Assembly (NCBI GenBank): GCA_945859605.1 | Contig: OX243814.1 | Location: 25,402,686-25,466,685, forward strand | DNA length: 64,000 nt | Origin: Lumbricus rubellus | Taxonomy: Eukaryota > Annelida > Clitellata > Crassiclitellata > Lumbricidae | Reading direction: 5' to 3' | Part shown: positions 36,025 through 46,500 of the stretch, in pieces | Layout: every line of letters starts with the position of its first letter | Position numbering within the stretch: position 1 is the first letter of the stretch | Made by a program: the position numbers and the translations under genes | The notes under the pieces: generated by a model | The model's input: the letters and a program-made list of their open reading frames with translations, nothing else | Told to the model about the DNA's origin: nothing | Database searches by the model: none

Positions 36025-36225
36025 AGCGCCACTTCAAGCTCCTACTCAGAGTCGCTCCCAACTACAGCGCGGGCACTGCAACGGGGGTTTCACGCCGAAG
36101 TGCATGAGTAATCACGAATGAAGGGCTTGCTCAAGGTCGTTACGCGGCGACTTGAGGTGGATTCGAACCTGGAACCCTCCGGCTCCAAGACACCGAATCT
36201 ACCACTTCATCACCGCGAACCGGGC
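36025..36225 (-). mobile_element. tRNA-derived SINE, family 1
   Basis: Minus-strand copy. B box GGTTCGAATCC (complement of 36159-36169), then 'cacctcaagtcgccgcgtaa', ending at 'gagcttgaagtggcgctgtag' at the left. The tRNA-like head lies at 36170-36225. Confidence 0.75.
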
Positions 36226-37121
36226 CTACACTATAGAGTCACAATTCAGACTGACTTCTTTGAACATTTGTTGCATGAAAAAAGTCAAATTTGCTGGCAT
36301 TGACGCAAACTATGGTGACGCTGTCTCCCAATATTTTGTCTGCTTTGCGGATCTTATGTAATTTTTTTTTAAACATTTCGTATATTTGTGGAAATTGTTG
36401 GTTTCTACTAAGAATAAGCTTATAAGATCACACAGACATTGATGGGGATGTCAGAAGATAGCCTACAGGGGGTTGAAGATATAGTTTGGAGTATTCCCAC
36501 TGCATGTATTCGCAATAAGGTTTTATGGGTCATGCAGGTCATTAAAACTTTTGTTTTGAATTATAATTGAGGTCAATGCATTTGACCAAACAGAGTTATA
36601 AGGAGAGGATGAGTGCAGCACCATGCATACCAACTATATGTAGGCATATAGAGCTCGTGACCTCGCATGCTACTGCGATATTTAGCCTATGTTGGAAGCG
36701 TTGAAGTGATGGGACACGAGATGACTGAGCAATAGAAGCGGGATCAAACATGAGAACAGGTTGTTGTTGCATTTGACACATATTAGTTGGCATTCACAAT
36801 TCACATTATGTCATAACAGAAGCGCCATGTCTAATAGCATATGCTGTAAAAGCCAGGATAATAGCAGATGCTTGTGACATTCTTAATAACAGACCGAATA
36901 GTAGGCCTATAAAAAGAGGCTTGAGTTTTTCGTATTCGAATTAATTGTTATACATCCACGGGATCACATATTGTGATTCATATAAAATGAACGCAGTATA
37001 TTGGGGGCCCACACGCCACAAGACCACTTGTTCGTCACACAGCTTATTATACATGCATTCACGTACGAAAGGCATAAACCAAAAACAACTAAGGACAGCT
37101 GTAGTCTACAAATAATTATTG

Positions 37122-37212
37122 TTACACACACACGCGCGCGCACACGCACACACAAACACACACGCACGCACAGACACACACAGACACAGTGACACACACA
37201 CACACACACACG
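37122..37212 (+). repeat. (CA)n microsatellite
   Basis: CA repeats with CG and GA interruptions. Confidence 0.93.
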
Positions 37213-37914
37213 CACAATCAAAGGGCAACACAGCAATGCACAGTTGCACACTCGTTCAGACGCGCAAACAGAGAAAAATACTAGGACTCACAATAACGTA
37301 TAGCCTACGCAAAAGTACGCATCTATATATGTGCCATATTATACAAATATATACATACACTAGGACCTATGTTTTATTGCAATGCAGTACATAATATATA
37401 TATATATATATAGGCTATATATATAGTCCTATATACTGCCATAAAACTTCAAAATGGCAGCTTGTCATAATCTATTCGTATGAATACATACAGGAGAGTG
37501 CGCGCTTTGGTTGTATAAAGATATGATGAAATTTTATGTAAGATGAGCTGTTTATAGACGATCAAAAGTACGGCTGCAATAATCGAAGAAATAAGTGTGA
37601 GCATGACTTTGTCAACACCATAGAGGCCTACACAATACACACATGGGCCAATGCTCTTTAATTCATATCGTTAACGGTCAGGCAATCTTCTCTCATGCAT
37701 GCAGCAGGTATACAATACACCATGTTGCAAATTAAAGCAAACATCATAGTGACATAAATGCATCGATTTCAATGCTTAGATCATCTTCGTCCATCGATTT
37801 CAACGGAGATTATAATATACTACAGAATGCTGCAACGAAACATTTCACGTGCAGTGGTCACGATCGTCGAAATAAAAATCTAACAGAATTTTTATAGGTT
37901 TTCCTTCGCGTTGC

Positions 37915-37921
37915 ACACACA

Positions 37922-37955
<34 letters not shown>

Positions 37956-38024
37956 GACGCACGCACATACACAGTGCACACACACACACGCCCACACATA
38001 CACACATGCACACGCGCGAACACA
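37915..38024 (+). repeat. (CA)n microsatellite
   Basis: CA repeats. The element at 38025 is inserted at their right edge. Confidence 0.93.
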
Positions 38025-38357
38025 CAGGGCCGGATTAAGACATGTTCAACATGTTCGGTCTAACAGGGCCCCCACACTTTAGGGGGCCCACACATGCGAA
38101 AAAAAGTTGGGAGTAAAAAATTGGTACCCCAATTGCTGTACCAATTTTTTACTCCCAACTTGATCTATAGATCTATATTGCGATGAAATTTCCACCAAAC
38201 GAATAAAAAAGGTCATCAGCTATTTTTGGCAAAAAAAATCCGTTTATTCTAACAAAATTTTGACCATACGACTAAAAAAAGACCATCAGATATTCGGCCG
38301 AAGATTTCCCCCCCAAATTTTTCGAACAGGGCCCCTACATTTCTTGATCCGGTTCTG
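38025..38357. mobile_element. hAT-like MITE, 333 bp, with internal palindrome
   Basis: Ends CAGGGCCGGATTAAGACATG and its imperfect complement CATTTCTTGATCCGGTTCTG. The flanking octamers CGAACACA and CGCACGCA agree at six of eight positions, an aged duplication. A near-perfect hairpin lies at 38105-38161 (arms AAGTTGGGAGTAAAAAATTG). Confidence 0.75.
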
Positions 38358-39443
38358 CGCACGCACACATGTATATTTTGTAAAGGCGCCCTTGTAACGG
38401 CATTTATGCTTGTTACAGCGCCATGCATAGAAAAAAGTTATCATCATTACATTTACATTTCATATAGCCTGCAGTTTTCCTGTTAAATTATAATATGACT
38501 GAACAATATTATTTTAGAGATGAAGTAAACCCATTCTCAACATTTTCCTTGTGATGATAACCGGCGTTTTTATGGACTGATATGCATGGCCTCATCTACA
38601 GTGTGAGATCAGACCCAAAGCATTATGGAAAGCCAATCTCTCAGCGATGTATACAGTTTCTTCGTCAAGGTCGGCGCTTTACTCACTCTGTGCCTCCTGC
38701 TCTGCGGGTTAAAATTAGTATCACATCCGGGTTTGATTTGCATATACATATATATATATATATTATATATACATATATATATATATATGTAGGCTAACTG
38801 AAATATGTAGTAGGCTACCACGCAAAGTCAAACGTGTACAATACAATACATCCTGCAACGTCCATAATATAGGTTAATAAAAAGCCCGCCACCAAATTGC
38901 AATTAAGCAGTATTCATGCTGTTCAAATAGGCCTACTACAATATGACCTTTATTATTGCACAACACTGTCGCATGCATGGGTAAAATATATGGGTGTCAG
39001 CGTAATTATGTGGCAGTAATATGAAGCCCATTATTTTCTGGATAATTTTTTATGCCTACTGTGTGGGTGCATGCATGTGAGTGATAGAAACAGAGCTAGA
39101 GGGATGAAACAAGGTTCGTCTCGTATATACAATACATACAATTGGGGAAAGGCTTAATTGTGTATAGGCTATATGGGGGGGCCACGACTATTTCTCCCGT
39201 GCACCTATTCATGACTGTTCAAACACCGTGGCATACTTATTGCTACACAACTGCTAAATGGATGGATTTTTAAGGTATTTCATAAACGTTTGGCTTAAAA
39301 CGAGGCTAATTAAAATTGACTTATCTTCAACTTCGGAATCATTTAATGGTATTCCGGTTTCTTCTTTGGCTGTTGCACAGCGTGCACAACAATAATAAAA
39401 TATAGACATACAGACAGAAGTTGTTGTTGTTGTTAGGCTACAT

Positions 39444-39655
39444 GTTTAACGGCACTGCCATAATCATATCAAAGATGATTAGTGTCGCGACGCCATTTTG
39501 GTCCCCGTGGTCGGACCGTGCTATAAGCTTAGTCCAAGATTTTGAATCTCTGAATTAACCACTTTCGGGAAGCGAACCGCGGCGCGCGCAGGCTCTCTTT
39601 CACAGAGTTGCGTACAGATGCGCGGCCAGCGCGCTTACCGATGTAGCTAAGCGAG
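39444..39655 (-). mobile_element. tRNA-derived SINE, family 2
   Basis: Minus-strand copy. Head 'gcttagctacatcggtaagc' is A-box-like, GGTTCGCTTCCC is B-box-like, and the tail 'gacactaatcatctttgata' and 'cagtgccgttaaac' match the 9691 and 61283 copies. Confidence 0.7.
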
Positions 39656-39691
39656 TCAGTTATACCGACAGAATTAAGCAATAAGCAGGCG

Positions 39692-39694
<3 letters not shown>

Positions 39695-39734
<40 letters not shown>
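39695..39734 (+). repeat. (TA)n microsatellite
   Basis: Pure AT dinucleotide run. Confidence 0.95.
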
Positions 39735-39735
<1 letters not shown>

Positions 39736-40230
39736 TGAGAAAACCTGGTGCTACGAAACGACTGCAGTAGGCCTATATAGGGCTCTTGTATTTGTTTATA
39801 GTATAAACGTACCCACATGCAACAACCCTGCACGTGAACATCAATCATCAATAGAAACTAAGTATCAGGAAGCACAATGGTAGGCTATAATAAAATATAT
39901 GTTTTATATAAAGTATATTTAGATATTTAAATGCAGTAGGCCTATATGCATGCAATATGAGAGAAATTAGGTTTACATTCAGCTGTCCTTGGACGTGTAT
40001 AATTATGTAGGCTATAGGCCTATGTATACTGCAGACCTGAATGCCTTTTTATATGTACGAATACCCATTATTTATGTATTCGCTTTTTGTGACCATCGAA
40101 GCAGAGATTCCAGTCATCCATCGTTGATCATCAGCAAATATTATAGTCGAGAAAGCAAAGCAATTTGCCATGCAGAGCCGTTGTTAAGTTATGACGGTTG
40201 GAGGTTCCGTATAGTTGTGATTGGGCTTTT

Positions 40231-40423
40231 CAGGGCTTTTTTAACGTGCAGTTGTACACAAAATGTGCAGTTCTAAATGGATTTGTGCAGTTGTAGAAGC
40301 ACTTCTGTACAGTTAAAACTAGCAAAAAACGGTCATTATTTCCCCGATTAGAAGTAATTTACCATGGAGGATGGGAAGGAAAAGAAGTTGTGCAGTTCTA
40401 AAATTCCTTTAAAACAGCCCTGG
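40231..40423 (+). mobile_element. CAGGGCT MITE, copy 1
   Basis: A 193-bp element, CAGGGCTTTTTTAACGTG to AAACAGCCCTG, flanked by GGGCTTTT (40223-40230) and GGACTTTT (40424-40431). Same family as 40871-41064 and 52401-52635. Internal marks: 'gtgcagttgtagaagcactt' and 'taatttaccatggaggatgg'. Confidence 0.88.
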
Positions 40424-40431
40424 GACTTTTC

Positions 40432-40784
40432 ATGGGCGGAGACTTGGTCTACAACATGCGGGGACGAATGAGCGACCGAAGGAAGGACGCGAACATTTTT
40501 GGAACGAATAGCTGACACATTTTTTGTAGTCATTTGGCCGAAATCTTCAGGAAATATAACATTTTTTCTCTGTAAAAAACTGATGCCTTTTTAAAAATCA
40601 TTTCGTAATTTGTTCGAAGATCTCTTCTAACATTATAACGTCACCAGTGTGTTCATGAAGTGTGCATTCCTAGCACTTAACACTTAACGATTGGGGGGGG
40701 GCCCGAGGGGACAAATGCATGGGCCCTCCTCCACCACAAACATTAAAGAGTACCGTCCCCTCTGCCCCTAAGTCTCCGCGCATG
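40432..40784. mobile_element. CATGGGCGGAGACTT element, adjacent to copy 1
   Basis: A 353-bp element with ends CATGGGCGGAGACTTGG and CTAAGTCTCCGCGCATG. It begins right after the octamer at 40424-40431 and is followed by GGGCTTTT (40785-40792). It therefore shares its left target duplication with the element at 40231-40423. Confidence 0.8.
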
Positions 40785-40870
40785 GGGCTTTTTGAACGTT
40801 AGTGTTATTCGTCACTGACTTTAATATTTTTTAAGACTAAATTCTTTTATGTTCGGTCTATGATATGGTT

Positions 40871-41064
40871 CAGGGCTTTTTAGCGTGCAGTTGTACACAA
40901 AATGTGCAGTTCTCAATGAATTTGTGCAGCTGTAGAAGCACTTCTGTGCCGTTAAAACTAGTTTTAAAAGATAATTTTCCTTCGTTTTGGAGTAATTTAC
41001 CATGGAGGATGGGAGAAGAAAGAATGGGTTGTGCAGTTCTAACAGTTCCTTAAAAACAACCCTG
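40871..41064 (+). mobile_element. CAGGGCT MITE, copy 2
   Basis: A 194-bp copy of the same family and orientation as 40231-40423, flanked by ATATGGTT (40863-40870) and ATATAGTT (41065-41072). Confidence 0.88.
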
Positions 41065-41072
41065 ATATAGTT

Positions 41073-41870
41073 TTGTGTTTTCTCCTAACTAAATTCTTGT
41101 GTGACGTTCATAAGTAATTTAATCAGAGATTTAGATGAATTTGAACGGATTTGCACATTTCCCAGAATACGACAGCGATAGGCTATGGAGCTGTGTTTTT
41201 TAGGCCTACTTGAAAGTTTGATTTGAAACTGCTCGAAAAACCGTTCGAAAAAAATCATTCCAAGAACGCTTTACAAAAACATGACTTTCAATATTTAAGT
41301 TAAACAGATAGGCTACATGCTATGCTTCCTCATAGACTATTCCAAATCTGCTAAACATTAGAATAATTATTATAGAACTATATCTGTCAGTATATTCTAT
41401 ATATTACATAGGCCTATATAAAATAAGCACAGGCTATGCTATTTGCAGAGCGCATTGAACAGATTTTCCCACAATGGTAAATATTAGAACGGACTCAAAA
41501 TAATTGCAGAAATTTGAACAAATAACTGCAATACTGACTCAGTATTATTGAGAATGACCGCATCATCTGTTGAAACAGATGAACATTATTCTCATAAGCA
41601 GACACAACAACGCATAATAATAATTATGAGTTATATATGTACATTCGTCAGCAAATGATTATTAGGCTACTTATTATTAGTCAGCTATACTAAATTTTAA
41701 AGGAGCATTTCTCTGACTGCACAAAATTGTTGCCTGTTACATTATATGAGTGGATGCGGAAAGAAGTCTTTCAGTGGATGCGGCATGACTTACCTCACAT
41801 AAAGAACCATCAGAGCATGACAGATATAATTCCTTCATCGAAGTGATTCAGTCTCTAAATGCATCCAGAT
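41073..41870. other. no gene recognised
   Basis: AT-rich sequence with three TAGGCCTA/TAGGCTA oligomers; no feature seen. Confidence 0.5.

Positions 41871-41913
<43 letters not shown>
41871..41913 (+). repeat. (CAG)n microsatellite, 14 units
   Basis: Pure CAG trinucleotide run; no surrounding frame supports a coding polyglutamine. Confidence 0.95.
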
Positions 41914-41914
<1 letters not shown>

Positions 41915-41934
41915 CCGACAACGGATGATCTTGT

Positions 41935-42011
41935 CGTCTGTTTAGAGTGCAACGGTTCTAACTCCAATGCATTTAGCCATGGAGTTAGCACCATTGCACT
42001 CTAAACAGACG
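41935..42011 (+). ncRNA. near-perfect hairpin, possible miRNA precursor
   Basis: Arms 41935-41966 and 41980-42011 (32 nt each) pair with two mismatches around a 13-nt loop. The 3' arm from 41992 reads CATTGCACTCTAAACAGACG; its bases 2-8, ATTGCAC, equal the seed of the miR-25/92 family, which is also made from the 3' arm. Beyond the seed the match is poor. A small inverted-repeat element is the main alternative. Confidence 0.2.
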
Positions 42012-42212
42012 TTGTATACCTCAATCTCTGGTCACTGTATGAGAGGATGCGGCAGAAAGAGGAGGAAGCGACTATGACAGTCAGACTCTCCAGGCGCCTT
42101 ATCTGTTGTCTCCGTTTACTGATTCCAACGCCAGATCTCGGCCAATAACTCGACCCACCACGGCACCACACACGCATACACGCACGATTCTCCCTCAAAC
42201 ACGGCCCGCCGC

Positions 42213-42490
42213 TGCTATCTGGAACTGACACGTACTATTCTAATGAATCGTGTTGCATTGGAACTGCACGCAGAGGGGAGGTCACTCTGCCTGACGGGCC
42301 TTTGACGGCCTGCCTGGCTCCTGGCTACACGCGCTTGATCGCCGATGAGCAAGATAGCAAGCACGCCGCCGCCGCAAGAATACTCGGCCGCCGCCCGCCG
42401 TCTCCGACTGTAAAAAGTCGCTTTAAAGGCTTTGCTGAAGCTGACCAACCGCGTGGTCGGGCGAATGACTGTGCCCTGCTGTGATTGGCT
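42213..42490. promoter_or_regulatory. CpG-rich patch, possible promoter
   Basis: About 270 bp far richer in CG than the flanks ('gccgccgccgcaagaat', 'cggccgccgcccgccg'), ending with an inverted CCAAT element in 'gtgattggct'. Short frames exist on both strands and none stands out. It could be an unmethylated promoter or first exon of a gene interrupted by or adjacent to the LTR element at 43003. Confidence 0.3.
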
Positions 42491-43002
42491 AAAGCATCAT
42501 TATGTAACTTTCACAACATTAGCCTTAGAGTCTGCTATAACTTTGTATGTATTTTCACTATAGCCTACATAGCCTACAAACATTAATATACAAAGTTAAA
42601 CTACATACAGCGGAGTTAAACGGTCATTAGCTTTTGGGCATCACTATAGCATATATTCTAGATTCTAGAACAACAATCACCCATGAAATGGCCAGTCATG
42701 AATTTTTCTCGACAGTTTAGATACCTGATAGAGGCTGAAGAGAAGATAAAATACATTTTAAAAACAAAGTTAGGTCTATGTAACATTTTCAATTAATGAA
42801 TTACATAAAGCCTATACAATTATACATGCACGACACAAATAGAACAGGCGCGTATTAAGCCTTGGATCTATATCTCAACGTAAATTATCGTCCTTTTTCC
42901 TCTGGAGATGCCTGCTACATCTTTCGATGAGTCTATTTCCCAATGCTAGAACTAGGCCCAAGGCAGAGTGTAAACGTGCGCTACATGTAGGTCTATACAG
43001 GC

Positions 43003-43230
43003 TGTGAGGACCTGGTTTGGCAGCAACTCGTAAAATAAAACAACTCGAACGTGTTTTAAATGAAATATATATTCTTTAACTTCTCGTTGTGTTTCATGTT
43101 TTTTCAACTACCTTCAAGTACAAGAACTTTAACAAGAACTACGACCTCTACTGTCTCCCTACTATACATAAGAGCTATTACTATACACTGGTACACTGTC
43201 AGCGATTAAGCGGTAAGCACTGTCCTGACA
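43003..43230 (-). repeat. 3' LTR of Gmr1-like element
   Basis: Direct copy of 49312-49539. On the coding strand it begins TGTCAGGACAG and ends GTCCTCACA, giving the usual TG...CA ends. A purine-rich stretch (GAGATGGG) lies just inside it and may be the polypurine tract. Confidence 0.93.
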
Positions 43231-43595
43231 TACGCCCATCTCATTTAAGACAATGTTCTAGGTAAAAGTATCAAAATTTAAAATACAGTAAAATTAGAAC
43301 ATTGGCTAATAGAGTTCCAAGCCTAATAACAAATCACACAATCACCGAAACTAAACTATTATACGAATTCACTATATATATACATCCTGGGGAAAACCAA
43401 GTTTTAACAAGTCAATCTGATTGTCCTCAGATGTAAACAATAACAAAATAAGCATGACTTAACTAAATCTTATACTAAAGCAACAACTACACAAGTATAA
43501 ACCAGTCACTGGCAAATCAAAACTGCCAAAACTAGTATAGTAAACAAATACCCAAATCTGCACTAAACACTTTACCTTAACTACAGCATTATGCC

Positions 43596-46500
43596 TTAAA
43601 ACAACCTAGAAAGTGCATCACAATTTTTATTCATAGAACCACTGCGATGCCTAATCTCAATGTCAAACGGCTGTAAAGAGAGTACCCAACGAGTTAGTTT
43701 AGAGTTATTCGGAGCACAAGCTGTTAGGTATTTCAATGGGTTATGATCACTGTATAACAGGATTTTAGCTCCCATTAAAAAATGCTCAAAACGTTGTAAT
43801 GCAAAGATAACAGCATAACCCTCCTTTTCTATGGTACTCCATCTCCGTTGAGTGTCCGACAACTTACGAGAAGCAAAGGCAACCGGCCTTTCACAACCCT
43901 CCCTCAATTGAGCCAGACACACCCCTACTGCATAGTCAGATGCATCAGTTTGAACAATAAATGGTTCACGAAAATCAGGAGAAATCAAAACATGAGAACT
44001 CATCAAAGACTGTTTCAAAGTCACGAACGCATCATAAGCTTTACTCGGATAGTCCAAAGAAAACCTCGTATTCCCTTTCGTTAACTCAGTCAATGGTAAT
44101 GCAAGCTCTGCATACCTGGGAATAAAAATTCGATAATACCCAGTCAATCCTAGGAAATGCCTAAGCTCTTTCTTGGACGTTGGGAGTGGGATGTTTTGGA
44201 TAGCCGCTACCTTATCCGGATCCACCTCCTTAATCCCAGAACCCAACCAATGTCCCAACCATTTAACCTTAGCTTTTCCAAACACACACTTGGAAAGTTT
44301 AAGCGTTAAACCTGATTTTTTAATAGAAACCAGTACACCTTCTAAATGTTTCAAATGTTCTTTCCAGGATTTAGAATGAATAGCAAAATCGTCAATATAA
44401 GCATCTGCATATTCAGAATGTGGTTCCAAAATTTTATTAGCTATGCGCTGATACGTAGCAGAAGCACATTTTAAACCAAAAGGCATCCTTAGCCATTGAT
44501 ACATTCCTCTATGCGTTACAAAAGCAGTCAGTTCCCTCGAATCCTCCTGCATGGGCACCTGCCAATACCCAGCTGAACAATCAAGAGTGGTAATGTAATT
44601 AGCACCAGCCACTTGATTAATTAGGTCTTCAGACTGACACATAGGAAATAAATCGCATTTGGTAAATGAGTTGACCTCCCTGAAGTCACAGGCTAGCCTC
44701 AGACTTTTCCCATCAGCCTTCCTCACACAAACAATAGGATGAGCCCACGGACTGTTTGATTCCTCAATCAGTCCATCAGCTAACAGCTGAGTAATTTGAC
44801 GGTCAACCTCTTCTTTGAACAACTGGGGTATACGATATGGCTTTTGCCTTCGGGGATGAACCTCCCCTTGCAATTTTATTGAATGCGACCCCAAGGTACA
44901 TAATCCGGGCTTATCATCAAAAACAGATGTAAACTTACGTAAAAGGTCCTGTAACTCTTGTTGTTGACCCAAATTTAAATGCTTAAAGTCAATTTGATCC
45001 AAAATAGCAGTCCCGTCAGTCCTCTCAGTCACAGTCCCTGGCTGACAGTCCACGAAACCAAAATCCTCCTCACCCTCACATATCAATCCAACCGCACTCA
45101 CTCTAGGATTAAAACATCTCAAGAAATTAGCATGTAATGTTCTCTCGCCTCCATCCGGCATTAGAACTAGATAACTGTATGCTGAAATCTTCTTGGTGAC
45201 TACCCCTGGTCCCACCCAACCAGAACTCAATTTATCAGTGCAATCCTTCTCTAGAATCACAACCTGATCACCAACCTCAAATGTCTTGTCTTTTGATCTT
45301 AGATTGTAGTAATGAGCATAGCTCCTTTGTGCTTCCTTAGTATGCTCCTCAGCTATGTCTTTGGTTAACTGCAGCTGCTTTCTCAATCTTTGCATGTACT
45401 TACTAGTATCCGCTAACTCCCATGGAGCAACTTGGTCACCCGTCCACGTTTCCCTCAATATGGTCAACGGTCCTCGACCTAGCTGTCCATAAACCATCCT
45501 AAAAGGACTTACCCCCGTAGTCGCGTTAGGTAGCTCCCTGTAGGCCCATAGAAGAAATGGTAACTCTTTCTCCCAACCTTTAGGTCTTTTCTTCACCACT
45601 TGATGTAACATATTCTTCAAGGTTTGATTAAAACGCTCCACAATCGAATTCCCTTCCGGATGATAAGGAGAACTAAACCTGGGGGCACATCCCAGCCGCT
45701 TTAGAAACTCCTTCATAAGCTTACCTCGAAAACTCGCCGCTCTATCTGTGACTATAACTCTGGGCACACCGGTATAAGAAAACATCTCTAGTAATGCCTC
45801 ACAAATAGCGTCAGCACTAATAGTTCTCAATGGTCTAGCATCCGGCCATCTTGAACACTGGTCGATTATACACAGTACGTACTTAAACCCTCTGGAAACC
45901 TGTTCAAATGGTCCTATAATGTCGCAGTTTACAATCTCAAAGGTGTTAGTTGGTCTGACCACTGGTGTAATTGGTACTCGATCTTTTACAGTTTTTCTTC
46001 TTCTCAATTGACAAGCCGTACAGCTTTGACAATACCTCTGGACTTCTGTACTCATTCCAGGCCACCAAAATGAAGATTTGATTCTCTGTAAAGTTTTCCT
46101 TGAACCATAATGTCCACCCCACGCACCGTCATGAGCCAACTCTAAAATCTCTCTGACTTTACCCTTAGGTACTACTAACTGTTGAACAACCTGCCCTCCA
46201 ATGCTATCTTTATGGAATAGTACTCCATCCACTGCTCGGATAGAATAACCTCCTTCCTTACCCTTACCTTTGGCCCAACACTCCTTGAGTCCTTCATCCA
46301 CAAGCTGTTCCATTCTCAACTGCTCAGCTGCCTTGACTAACTGTGGTGTTTCATCTAAATCATCAGACCCTACTGTTGTTTGGTCAACCGCAGTTGCACC
46401 AGACATGTCCATCATAGGCACTCCTCCAGTATCCTCTTCCACCGTTGAAGTTTCACTATCGCTTGTATCTTCAACCTGTAACACATGTGTCATATACAAA

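Larger units (their letters stand above)
35290..37910. other. no gene recognised
   Basis: AT-rich sequence containing one SINE and CA/TA microsatellites; only short frames. Confidence 0.5.
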
